Positions 1 to 5,875 of a DNA stretch of 5,875 nucleotides are shown here, in pieces. The stretch spans positions 1-5,875 of the forward strand of contig VBFF01000085.1 of assembly GCA_005889285.1 (NCBI GenBank), written 5' to 3'. The notes below the pieces were generated by a model, which saw only the letters and a program-made list of their open reading frames with translations, was not told the origin of the DNA and did not search any database. Within the stretch, counting starts at the first letter, position 1. Every line of letters starts with the position of its first letter. Source of the DNA: Chloroflexota bacterium (GTDB lineage: Bacteria; Chloroflexota; Dormibacteria; CF-121). Made by a program: the position numbers and the translations under genes.

Positions 1-192
1 CGTCGGATATCGCCCCAGGAGGCGTTCGTAGACGGGCACGACCCGCGTGATCTGCGTCTGGTGCGAGAGCACCTCGGATACGAGGATCGCGTAGGGGTCT
101 CGGGTCCGACGCCAGGGCAGATCGCGCCCGTGCGCCGCGTACCAATCGAGGACGCGGTGCTGGAACGACCGGCGGCGGCCGCGGGCGATCAT
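1..192 (-). CDS. mutY: A/G-specific adenine glycosylase (MutY-like), N-terminal 64 codons, cut by window edge
   Basis: MutY removes adenine mispaired with 8-oxoguanine (or guanine), which prevents G:C to T:A mutations; it is a cytoplasmic base-excision repair enzyme. Only the first 64 residues are in the window. They match the family start: a WY at 17-18, RDLPWRRTRDPY at 23-34, then the helix VSEVLSHQTQITRVVP at 38-53, and YERLLGRYPT reaching the edge. Glu40 aligns with the catalytic acid (Glu37 in E. coli), and Gln45 and Thr46 with the Gln-Thr that probe the base opposite. The usual MLQQTQ reads LSHQTQ here. The start is ATG at 192-190, with GGAG five bases upstream. It lies 22 bases after the ATPase gene on the same strand with no terminator between, so read-through from the transport operon is likely. 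The iron-sulphur and C-terminal 8-oxoG recognition domains would lie outside, so a related HhH-GPD glycosylase cannot be fully excluded. Confidence 0.87.
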   Translation of the reverse strand, partial: MIARGRRRSFQHRVLDWYAAHGRDLPWRRTRDPYAILVSEVLSHQTQITRVVPVYERLLGRYPT

Positions 193-197
193 GGGGG

Positions 198-201
198 CTC
201 C
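198..201 (-). promoter_or_regulatory. Ribosome binding site of the mutY-like gene
   Basis: GGAG within AGGCGGAG sits five bases before the ATG at 192. It supports this start and shows that mutY has its own ribosome entry despite lying just behind the transporter operon. Confidence 0.6.
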
Positions 202-214
202 GCCTGAGCTAGAG

Positions 215-1201
215 CTAGACGGCGACCGGGACTTTCTCGGAGAAGAAGCAGGCGGCCCGGTGGTAGCGTGCCTTCTCTTCCAGCGGCGGCTCCTGGTCGG
301 CGCAGGGGGTCGGCAGCTGGGCGATCGGGCAACGGGTATGGAAGCGGCAGCCCGAGGGGGGGTTGACCGGCGAGGGGATCTCCCCGGCGAGGGCGACAAT
401 CCGCCGCTTCGATTGGACCTCCGGGTCGGGGATCGGGATGGCAGAGAGGAGCGCCTTGGTGTAGGGATGACGGGGATTGCGGTAGATCTCGACACTGTCG
501 GCGACTTCGACGATCTTCCCCAGGTACATCACCATCACCCGATCGCTGATGTGCCGGACTACCGACAGGTCGTGGGCGATGAACAGGTAGGTCAACTGAA
601 ACTCTTTCTGCAGGTCCTCCATCAGGTTGATGATCTGCGCCTGGATGGAGACGTCGAGCGCCGAGATCGGCTCATCGGCGACGATGAGCTTTGGCCGCAA
701 CGCGAGCGCGCGCGCGATGCCGATGCGCTGTCGCTGGCCCCCGCTGAACTCGTGCGGGTAGCGGTTGTTGAAATAGGGATTCAGGCCGACGATCTTGAGC
801 AGCTCCTGGACCCGCTGGTCTTTCGCCCGGCCGCGCAGCAGGCCGAAGTTCTCCAGCGGCTCGGCAATGATGTCGCCCACCGTCATCCGCGGGTCGAGCG
901 ACGAGTAGGGATCCTGAAAGATCATCTGCAGCTGGCGGCGGTATTGCCGCAACTTTTCGCCTCGCAGCTTGGTGAGGTCGACGCCGTCGAAGAAGATGTT
1001 GCCGGAGGTCACCGGCAGCAGCTGGGTGATGAGGCGTCCCAGCGTCGACTTTCCGCAGCCGGACTCGCCCACCAGCCCGACGGTCTCGCCGGGATAGATC
1101 TCGAGGCTCACGTTCTCCACTGCCTTGACGCTGGCGCCCAGCCCGGCCGGGAAGTGTTTCACCACGTTCTCGGCGCGCAGCAAGGGCGTCCGGTCAGCCA
1201 C
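215..1201 (-). CDS. oppF: Oligopeptide/dipeptide ABC transporter ATP-binding protein, OppF/DppF type
   Basis: This is the second of two ATPases that power peptide import at the cytoplasmic face of the membrane. Numbered from the GTG start at 1201 it has 328 residues, typical for the family. Visible in order: Walker [10 protein letters not shown] at 45-53, Q-loop Gln96 in IFQDP, ABC signature FSGGQ at 152-156, Walker B LIVADEP at 172-178, D-loop SALD at 180-183 and switch His210. The C-terminal peptide-transporter extension follows, with [11 protein letters not shown] near 242 and CRFHTRCP at 285. Cys285, Cys291, Cys300 and Cys318 match the cysteine set that holds an iron-sulphur cluster in related transporters. 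The GTG has GGAGAG six bases upstream and overlaps the preceding ATPase stop as GTGGCTGA. An ATG at 1273 would add 24 unrelated residues and was rejected. Two in-frame TAG codons (217-215, 211-209) end the gene. Opp and Dpp cannot be separated from sequence alone. Confidence 0.95.
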   Translation of the reverse strand: MADRTPLLRAENVVKHFPAGLGASVKAVENVSLEIYPGETVGLVGESGCGKSTLGRLITQLLPVTSGNIFFDGVDLTKLRGEKLRQYRRQLQMIFQDPYSSLDPRMTVGDIIAEPLENFGLLRGRAKDQRVQELLKIVGLNPYFNNRYPHEFSGGQRQRIGIARALALRPKLIVADEPISALDVSIQAQIINLMEDLQKEFQLTYLFIAHDLSVVRHISDRVMVMYLGKIVEVADSVEIYRNPRHPYTKALLSAIPIPDPEVQSKRRIVALAGEIPSPVNPPSGCRFHTRCPIAQLPTPCADQEPPLEEKARYHRAACFFSEKVPVAV

Positions 1202-2198
1202 GCCGCTCTCCGTTGGACGCCAGCGCCCGCCGCATCGTGACCCAGCAGGCGGCGTCCTGGTCGGGGCCGACATTCAGCAGCGGCGGATCATCGTGCAGGC
1301 AGCGGTCGATTTTGAACTGGCAGCGCGGGTGGAAGCGGCAGCCGCGCGGTGGGCGGATGAGGTCCGGGGGGAAGCCCTCGATGGAGAGCAGCCGATCGTG
1401 CCGGTCCGAGTCCAGGCGGGGGATCGATTGCAGCAGCGACCAGGTATAGGGATGCTGCGGATCCTTGAAGATCTGCTCGACAGGTCCCTGCTCGACGACG
1501 CGGCCGGCGTACATCACCAGCACCCGTGTGCAGAGGCTGGCGACCACCCCCATGTTGTGGGTGATCAAGATGATGGCCGTCTTCAGGTCGCGGTTCAGGT
1601 CGCGCAGTAGCTCGAGGATCTGGGCCTGCACCGTGACATCCAGCGCGGTGGTCGGTTCGTCGGCAATCAAGATCGAGGGCGAGTTGGCCAGGCCCATCGC
1701 GATCATGGCCCGCTGCCGCATGCCGCCGCTGAACTGGTGCGGATAATCGTGCACTCGGGACTCGGCCGCCGGGATTCGCACCTGTTTGAGCAATGCCACC
1801 GTTCGGCTCAGCGCCGTTTTCCCCGGCACCTTCCCGTGCGCCTCGATGGCTTCCTCGATCTGGAAACCGACCGTCAACACCGGGTTCAAGCTGCTCAAGG
1901 GATCCTGGAAGATCATCGCGATGTCTTTGCCGCGAATCTCGCGTACCTCCTCGTCCGACATGGTGACGATGTCGTCGCCCTTGAAGAGGATCTGGCCATT
2001 GACGATCCGGCCCGGTTCCTGCACCAGGCGGAGGATCGACAGCGCCGTCACGCTCTTGCCGCAGCCGGATTCGCCCACGATGCCGAGGGTCTCGCCCGGA
2101 TTGAGGTCGAAACTGACACCGTCGACCGCCTGCACCACGCCGTCGTCGGTGAAGAACTGCGTCTTCAGGTCCTTGACCTGGAGGACGGGTTGGCTCAT
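1194..2198 (-). CDS. oppD: Oligopeptide/dipeptide ABC transporter ATP-binding protein, OppD/DppD type
   Basis: This is the first ATPase of the importer; it pairs with the OppF-type subunit in a heterodimer under the two permeases. It has 334 residues, normal for the family. Motifs in order: Walker A GESGCGKS at 42-49, Q-loop Gln98 in IFQDP, signature FSGGM at 156-160 (Met replaces the last Gln, common in OppD/DppD), Walker B ILIADEP at 176-182, D-loop TALD at 184-187 and switch His214 in ITHNMGVVA. The C-terminal oligopeptide-transporter extension shows [11 protein letters not shown] near 246 and CRFHPRC at 287-293, with Cys287, Cys293, Cys300 and Cys318 as likely iron-sulphur ligands. The ATG overlaps the permease 2 stop as ATGA, with GAGG eight bases upstream inside that gene, so translation is probably coupled. 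Placement before the second ATPase and the Met in the signature favour the OppD rather than OppF role. Confidence 0.95.
   Translation of the reverse strand: MSQPVLQVKDLKTQFFTDDGVVQAVDGVSFDLNPGETLGIVGESGCGKSVTALSILRLVQEPGRIVNGQILFKGDDIVTMSDEEVREIRGKDIAMIFQDPLSSLNPVLTVGFQIEEAIEAHGKVPGKTALSRTVALLKQVRIPAAESRVHDYPHQFSGGMRQRAMIAMGLANSPSILIADEPTTALDVTVQAQILELLRDLNRDLKTAIILITHNMGVVASLCTRVLVMYAGRVVEQGPVEQIFKDPQHPYTWSLLQSIPRLDSDRHDRLLSIEGFPPDLIRPPRGCRFHPRCQFKIDRCLHDDPPLLNVGPDQDAACWVTMRRALASNGERRG
1208..1211 (-). promoter_or_regulatory. Ribosome binding site that decides the oppF start
   Basis: GGAG (extended GGAGAG) lies inside the last codons of the upstream ATPase gene, six bases before the GTG at 1201. 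This spacing favours the GTG over the upstream in-frame ATG at 1273, which would overlap the upstream gene by 80 bases. Confidence 0.65.
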
Positions 2199-3093
2199 CG
2201 CTTCTGCCTCGGGTCGAGGGCGTCGCGCAGGCCGTCGCCCAGGAAATTGAACGCCATCAGCGTCAGCGAGAGCGCGATCGCCGGCGCCAGGACGATGTGG
2301 GGGAAATGCGAATAGCGTGGAAGCCGTCCGCTGCCATGGCGCCCCAGGAGGGAGTGGGCGGCGGGACGCCCAGGCCGAGAAAGCTGAGGAAGGCTTCGAA
2401 GAGAATCGCCATGGGGATGCCGATGGTGGCCTGGACGATTAGCGGCCCCAGGGCGTTCGGCAGGATGTGGCGAAAGATGATCTTGCTCGCCTTGGCCCCC
2501 CCGGAGCGAGCAGCTTCCACGAACTCGCGCTCGCGTAAGGCGAGCGTCTGGCCCCGCACCAGCCGGGCCATGTTCATCCACTGGGTGAACGCGATCGCGA
2601 AGATGATGATGGCAAGCGATCGCCCCAGGAGGAGGACCAGGGTCAGCGCGACCAGGAGGTCGGGGATACCGTAGAAGATGTTGATCACCGTGGAGATGAT
2701 GGTGTCGAGGAAGCCGCGGTAGAAGCCCGCCACCAACCCGACGATGACGCCGACCACGATCACGACCAGCTGGGTGCCGATCCCCACTTTGAGCGAGACC
2801 TGCGCTCCCAGCATGAGCCGGCTCAGGATGTCGCGGCCCGATTGGTCCAGGCCCAGCCAGTGCTGCGCGGTCGGGCTCTGGTAGATGGGGCCGAGGCCCT
2901 GTGCGTAATAGGAATACGGCGTCCAGAACTGGGCGATGATCGCCACCAGGGTCAGCAGCGTCAGGAAGACGGTGCTGACCAGCGCCAGCCGGTTGCGACG
3001 GAGGCGGCGCCAGGCGTCCCCCCAGAGGCTGGTCTGCTCGTGCGCCAGCGTCTCCTCGATGTACTTCTCCGTGATGCCGGGAGCGGTCGCCAT
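2195..3093 (-). CDS. oppC: Peptide ABC transporter permease, OppC/DppC type, interrupted by a -1 frameshift
   Basis: This is the second membrane subunit of the peptide channel. The start is ATG at 3093, two bases after the OppB-type stop. In the first frame, residues 1-265 are a standard OppC/DppC protein: a cytoplasmic N-terminal segment, a first membrane helix near 36-58, the [16 protein letters not shown] segment at 78-93, helices near 103-125, 135-168, 215-243 and 265-285, and the ATPase-contact EAA loop EAARSGGA...RHILPN at 193-213. At 2299-2303 the frame breaks. As written, reading continues out of frame and stops at 2263, giving 276 residues with a foreign arginine-rich tail. The missing family C-terminus (HIVLAP... 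through [13 protein letters not shown]) is intact in the -1 frame and ends with TGA at 2195. Adding one C gives exactly 299 residues. Sequencing error is most likely; true mutation or slippage is possible. No strong Shine-Dalgarno is seen, so coupling to OppB is probable. Confidence 0.9.
2299..2303 (-). other. Frameshift site in oppC: run of five C where six are expected
   Basis: On the minus strand the local codons are ATT TCC CCC ACA. With one more C they become ATT TCC CCC CAC, giving I-S-P-H followed by IVLAPAIAL, which continues without break into the conserved family C-terminus. A proline tRNA on CCC slipping back one base would give the same protein. No classical X-XXY-YYZ heptamer or obvious downstream stimulatory hairpin was seen. 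Confidence 0.85.
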
Positions 3094-3095
3094 GG

Positions 3096-4055
3096 TCAGT
3101 ACCGGATCCGTGGGTCGATGACGGTGTACAGCAGGTCGACGAGGAGGTTCGCCAGCGCGATGATGATGGCGTAGAAGGTGAACAGCCCGATCACGATGTT
3201 GTAGTCGCGATTCAGGATGCTGGCGGCGAACTCCTTTCCCAGTCCGGGGATGCCGAAGATGTTCTCGATCACGACGCTCCCGGTGACGATGCCGATCACC
3301 AGCGGCCCGAGGATGGTGACCACCGGGATCAAGGCATTGCGCAACGCGTGCCGGACGATGACGACCCGGCTGGTCAGGCCCTTCGCCCGTGCGGTGCGAA
3401 CGTAATCCTGGCGGATGACCTCGAGCATGCTGGCCCGGGTCAGCCGGGCGACGATGCTCGCGTAGGGGAACCCCAGCGCGAAGCCTGGAACAAGGATCTG
3501 GTCCAGGGTGCCATAGCTGCCCGTCCACCCGGAGTTGTAAAAGAGGGCGCCGCCGGTCCAGTTGTAGAGCGCGACGCCAAAGAGCAGGAAGAGCAGCGAG
3601 GCGATGACGAAGTTGGGCATGCTGTAGCCGATGATCGAAGTGGTGGTGGCGAGGTAGTCGACCCAGGTGTTCTGCCGGACCGCCGCGATCACGCCCAGCA
3701 GCACGCCGAGACCGATGGTGAAGACGAGCGCTGCGGCGCCGACTTCGGCGCTGACGCGTGCCTCACGCAACAGCAGCGGCGTAATCTGCACGCCCCGGTT
3801 GACGTACGACTCGCCAAGGTCGCCGTGCAGGAGGCCGGTGACGTAGCGAACGTACTGTTCCGGCAGGGGAAGGTCGAGATGGTAGTAGTGCAGGAGCGCG
3901 GCCTCGGCGGCCGGGTCCGGGCGCCGCTCGTTGAGCAGCGCGTCGCCCGGGAGGCGGTGGACGCCGAGGAAGACGATCGAGGAGACGGCGACGGCCGTGA
4001 AGACGATCAGGACCAGCCGCTGCCCGATGTAAAGTAGCGCGCCCCGGGTGAACAT
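3096..4055 (-). CDS. oppB: Peptide ABC transporter permease, OppB/DppB type
   Basis: This is the first membrane subunit, forming half of the peptide translocation path in the cytoplasmic membrane. It has 319 residues, normal for the family. It opens with a membrane helix at about 10-32, followed by the periplasmic region with [22 protein letters not shown] at 62-83, which is the family hallmark (Y...L.GDLG.S). Further helices lie near 103-126, 135-162, 185-203, 240-264 and 285-310. The cytoplasmic ATPase-contact EAA loop is [10 protein letters not shown]...[10 protein letters not shown] at 219-244. The C-terminus DPRIRY is typical. The ATG at 4055 is the only sensible start, but the sequence before it lacks a clear Shine-Dalgarno (TGAGTTCCCC). 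The start lies 21 bases after a terminator-like hairpin, so translation and transcription entry may both be weak compared with the binding-protein gene. OppB versus DppB or another peptide/nickel-family permease cannot be told apart from sequence alone. Confidence 0.95.
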   Translation of the reverse strand: MFTRGALLYIGQRLVLIVFTAVAVSSIVFLGVHRLPGDALLNERRPDPAAEAALLHYYHLDLPLPEQYVRYVTGLLHGDLGESYVNRGVQITPLLLREARVSAEVGAAALVFTIGLGVLLGVIAAVRQNTWVDYLATTTSIIGYSMPNFVIASLLFLLFGVALYNWTGGALFYNSGWTGSYGTLDQILVPGFALGFPYASIVARLTRASMLEVIRQDYVRTARAKGLTSRVVIVRHALRNALIPVVTILGPLVIGIVTGSVVIENIFGIPGLGKEFAASILNRDYNIVIGLFTFYAIIIALANLLVDLLYTVIDPRIRY

Positions 4056-4066
4056 GGGGAACTCAG

Positions 4067-4107
4067 ATTAAAGAAAACGGGGGCGCTTCGTTAAGAAGCG
4101 CCCCCGT
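4067..4107 (-). terminator. Intrinsic-terminator-like hairpin between the binding-protein and permease genes
   Basis: A perfect 13-bp inverted repeat (4077-4089 pairs with 4095-4107) encloses a five-base loop. On the minus strand the stem begins ACGGGGGCGCTTC and is followed at once by TTTCTTTAAT, a U-rich tail. The plus-strand side has no T run, so it acts in the direction of the operon. It begins 13 bases after the binding-protein stop. Since only 21 bases separate it from the oppB ATG, leaving no room for a normal promoter and leader, it is probably a partial terminator or a 3'-end stabiliser. Either would lower permease/ATPase expression relative to the binding protein. Confidence 0.8.
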
Positions 4108-4120
4108 AACCCTTCCTCGA

Positions 4121-5827
4121 CTAGTGGGACCCGATCTTCATCTCGTTCCAGTAGAAGTCGTTGAAGTTGTTCGAACCGGCGCCTTGCAGATAGGGCTTGA
4201 AGAGGAATTCGCCCTTGAAGTAGACGAGCGGCGCATACGCCGCATCGGCCATCATCTGCTTGTTCGCCGAAATGTAGTCAGGAATCGCCTTGTTGATATC
4301 TGGCTCGGCATCCGCCTTCGCGACCAGGGACTCGACCATGGGATCGGTGAACTCGCCACCATTACTCCCACCACCCTTGATGAACAGGTTGTCGAACCAG
4401 TCCTGGGGGTGATCGTAGTCGGCCTGCCAGCCTTCACGGAAGAGGTTGTACTGATGGTGCGTGTAGTTCTTGATGAAGGTGGCGTGGTCGATCGGCTGGA
4501 TGTTGACGGTGAGGCCCAGGTTTGCTTTCCATTGCGACTGGATGTTCTCCGCCGTCGCCTTGTAGATCGCCTTGTTCGGATCGTAGTAGTAGGTCAGGTT
4601 CTTGGTCTTCGTGCCAGTCGGGTCGCCGCTCTTGAGCAGCGTCTTGGCCTGGGTGGCGTCGAACTTCGCCAGCGGGTCGCTGCCATCACCGGCATACCCC
4701 TTGAGGCCCTTCGTGATCAGGCCGCCGTCCGCCGCTGAGCAGGTGATGCCGCCGGCGCACGCGACCTGGACCAGCTGGGCGCGGTCGATCGCAAGCGAGA
4801 ACGCCATGCGCAGGTCATGCGCGGGACCACTCGCGAGGTCGCCCTTGAAGACGCTGTCCGCCCGCCCGAAGCCGTATTGCACCCAGATCGTCCGAACCTT
4901 GTTGACGAACTTCAGCTGCTTGGAAAGGGTGGGGTCCTTCTGGATGCGCAGGATGTCGTCCGGCGAGATGTCGCTACCCATGCCGCCGTAGCCGACCAGG
5001 TCGTAGCCGCCCTGCCCGTACTTGGAAACCCCCTGGGCCATATCGCCGATGAAGTCCATCTTCACGTGCTGGACGGTTGGCTGCGGGCTGCCCCACCAGT
5101 TGGGAACCGCGTCGAACGCAATGGACTGCTTGGGCGTGTAGGAAACCATCTTGTAGGGACCGGTTCCAACGGCCGTCGCGGGGCTGGACCACCAGTTGGC
5201 GTCGTCCGTGTTGACCACGGTCGCGTCGACCACCTGGGCCGCCGACGCAAGCGACAGCTCGGTGTTGAAGACGCCCCACGGTGAGATCAGCTTGATGACG
5301 AGCGTGTGGTCATCGGGGGCGCTCATGCCGCTCAACATCTTCTGGTTGTGGGCCCAGTCTTTCGTTTTCGAGACGACGTCATAGCCGACGACGTGGTCGA
5401 AGTTACCGCCATACGCGTCCTGCCCTTCGGCCGCCGACCGGCTGAAGGAATAGATGAAGTCCGAGGCTTTGACCGCGTGGCCATTCCAGAACTTCGCGTT
5501 GGGGTTGAGCTTGAAGGTGTAGGTCAAGCCATCGGACGAGATGTCCGGCAGCTTGGTTGCGATGTCGGGAACGACGTTCAGCTTGTCGTCGAACTTCAAG
5601 AGCCCGTCGAAGAGGTTCTGATAGATCTCGACGTCGGTTTCGGCGTTGATCTGAGCCGGGTCGAGCGTGCCGATCGCACTGTCGCTGGGGAACCGTAGCG
5701 TCTGGTCAGCCGCGAGACCCGTGCCTGCCGTGGATGTGCCACCGCAGGCGGCGACCAGGACGCCGATCGTTCCTAACACTGCCAGCGGCCGCACCGCGCG
5801 GAGCTTGCCTACAAAAAGGTCACTCAT
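4121..5827 (-). CDS. oppA: Peptide ABC transporter substrate-binding lipoprotein (family 5, OppA/DppA-like)
   Basis: This is the extracytoplasmic receptor that captures peptides and delivers them to the OppBC channel. It has 568 residues, typical of large family-5 binding proteins. A lipoprotein signal peptide is clear: basic n-region (K8, R10, R13), hydrophobic stretch 14-27 and lipobox VAAC with Cys28 as lipidation site, followed by a Gly/Ser/Thr linker. Family features: TLDPAQINAETDVEIYQNLFDGLL at 54-77, DGLTYTFKLNPNAKFWNGHAVKASDFIYSF at 99-128 and GTGPYKM at 221-227. The segment GWQADYDHPQDW at 466-477 resembles the OppA stretch whose Asp contacts the peptide amino end, which favours peptides over nickel or sugars. 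Cys357 and Cys363 are the only other cysteines and could form a small disulphide loop. The start at 5827 has a strong GGGAGGG site. It is first in the visible operon. The exact substrate range is not determined. Confidence 0.95.
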   Translation of the reverse strand: MSDLFVGKLRAVRPLAVLGTIGVLVAACGGTSTAGTGLAADQTLRFPSDSAIGTLDPAQINAETDVEIYQNLFDGLLKFDDKLNVVPDIATKLPDISSDGLTYTFKLNPNAKFWNGHAVKASDFIYSFSRSAAEGQDAYGGNFDHVVGYDVVSKTKDWAHNQKMLSGMSAPDDHTLVIKLISPWGVFNTELSLASAAQVVDATVVNTDDANWWSSPATAVGTGPYKMVSYTPKQSIAFDAVPNWWGSPQPTVQHVKMDFIGDMAQGVSKYGQGGYDLVGYGGMGSDISPDDILRIQKDPTLSKQLKFVNKVRTIWVQYGFGRADSVFKGDLASGPAHDLRMAFSLAIDRAQLVQVACAGGITCSAADGGLITKGLKGYAGDGSDPLAKFDATQAKTLLKSGDPTGTKTKNLTYYYDPNKAIYKATAENIQSQWKANLGLTVNIQPIDHATFIKNYTHHQYNLFREGWQADYDHPQDWFDNLFIKGGGSNGGEFTDPMVESLVAKADAEPDINKAIPDYISANKQMMADAAYAPLVYFKGEFLFKPYLQGAGSNNFNDFYWNEMKIGSH

Positions 5828-5831
5828 AGAC

Positions 5832-5836
5832 CCTCC
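5832..5836 (-). promoter_or_regulatory. Strong ribosome binding site of the binding-protein gene
   Basis: GGAGG inside AGGGAGGG lies four bases before the ATG at 5827. It is the strongest Shine-Dalgarno in the operon. Together with the hairpin after this gene it fits high expression of the binding protein relative to the membrane parts. Confidence 0.75.
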
Positions 5837-5875
5837 CTTTTTCCCGTTCCTTCCTCGCCTCGAGGACTGTCAAAA

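Noticed and set aside
206..217. Two tandem copies of GAGCTA between oppF and mutY
   Set aside because: Two six-base copies are expected by chance. The only consequence seen is the doubled TAG stop.
701..718. Alternating CG-rich tract (possible Z-DNA or simple repeat)
   Set aside because: It encodes the conserved IARALAL segment of oppF with GC-rich codons and is too short to mean more.
191..1240. Long plus-strand open frames opposite the two ATPase genes and also opposite oppB and oppA (for example 3348-4037 and 4124-4738)
   Set aside because: These are antisense shadows usual in GC-rich genes. They show no protein family features, their composition is skewed, and the minus-strand frames carry all conserved motifs.
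1202..1273. Upstream ATG at 1273 extending oppF by 24 residues
   Set aside because: The extension is deep inside oppD, has no family similarity, and a better GTG with well-placed GGAGAG exists at 1201.
1040..2100. Similar stretches near 1050-1093 and 2056-2099 that look like a repeat
   Set aside because: They encode the Walker A region of two paralogous ATPases. The similarity comes from protein conservation, not a DNA repeat element.
2195..2581. A separate 128-codon minus-strand gene starting at 2581
   Set aside because: Its first part is an out-of-frame shadow of oppC. Only the last 34 residues are meaningful, and they are the displaced C-terminus of oppC.
3094..3528. Minus-strand open frame extending oppC upstream to 3528
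   Set aside because: The extension overlaps oppB in another frame and has shadow-like composition. OppC family proteins begin at or near the ATG at 3093.
4055..4077. TTTAAT (minus strand) before oppB as a possible -10 box for a separate promoter
   Set aside because: It is the U-rich tail of the hairpin, any -35 would fall inside the stem, and the transcript would be almost leaderless with no ribosome site.
5868..5873. TTGACA on the minus strand upstream of the binding-protein gene, a perfect -35 hexamer
   Set aside because: The hexamer 17 bases downstream is GGAACG, nothing like a -10 box, and no TATAAT-like sequence lies before the start codon. The window also ends two bases beyond it. A chance match is more likely; the true promoter is probably outside the window.

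Overview
This window is GC-rich bacterial DNA, and all recognisable genes lie on the minus strand. It holds one nearly complete oligopeptide/dipeptide ABC importer operon of the Opp/Dpp type, followed by the first 64 codons of a mutY-like DNA repair gene. The high GC content, purine-rich Shine-Dalgarno sites, lipoprotein-type binding protein and tightly overlapping genes would suit Actinomycetota, Chloroflexota or related soil lineages such as Dormibacterota. This placement is only an impression, because no rRNA or other phylogenetic marker is present.

Reading in the direction of transcription, from the right end to the left: a 48-base leader (5828-5875) carries a strong ribosome binding site. 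Next come the substrate-binding lipoprotein (5827-4121), a perfect 13-bp hairpin with a U-rich tail in the 65-base gap (4107-4067), permease 1 (4055-3096), permease 2 (3093-2195), ATPase 1 (2198-1194), ATPase 2 (1201-215), and a mutY-like A/G mismatch adenine glycosylase from 192 off the left edge. The four membrane and ATPase genes are joined by spacings of +2, -4 and -8 bases, which suggests translational coupling. There is no gene-free stretch longer than 65 bases inside the window.

The genes work together as follows. The lipoprotein captures peptide outside the membrane and hands it to the two-permease channel. The two non-identical ATPases drive import. The hairpin after the binding-protein gene looks like a partial terminator that would leave the binding protein in excess over the membrane complex.

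Two points deserve attention. First, permease 2 is broken by a -1 frameshift in a run of five C (minus strand) near its 3' end. One extra C restores a full-length 299-residue family member, so this is a homopolymer sequencing error, a recent mutation, or slippage. Second, the mutY start has a slightly unusual active-site segment. I found no mobile element, CRISPR array, RNA gene or previously undescribed system here. This is mostly an ordinary transport operon.
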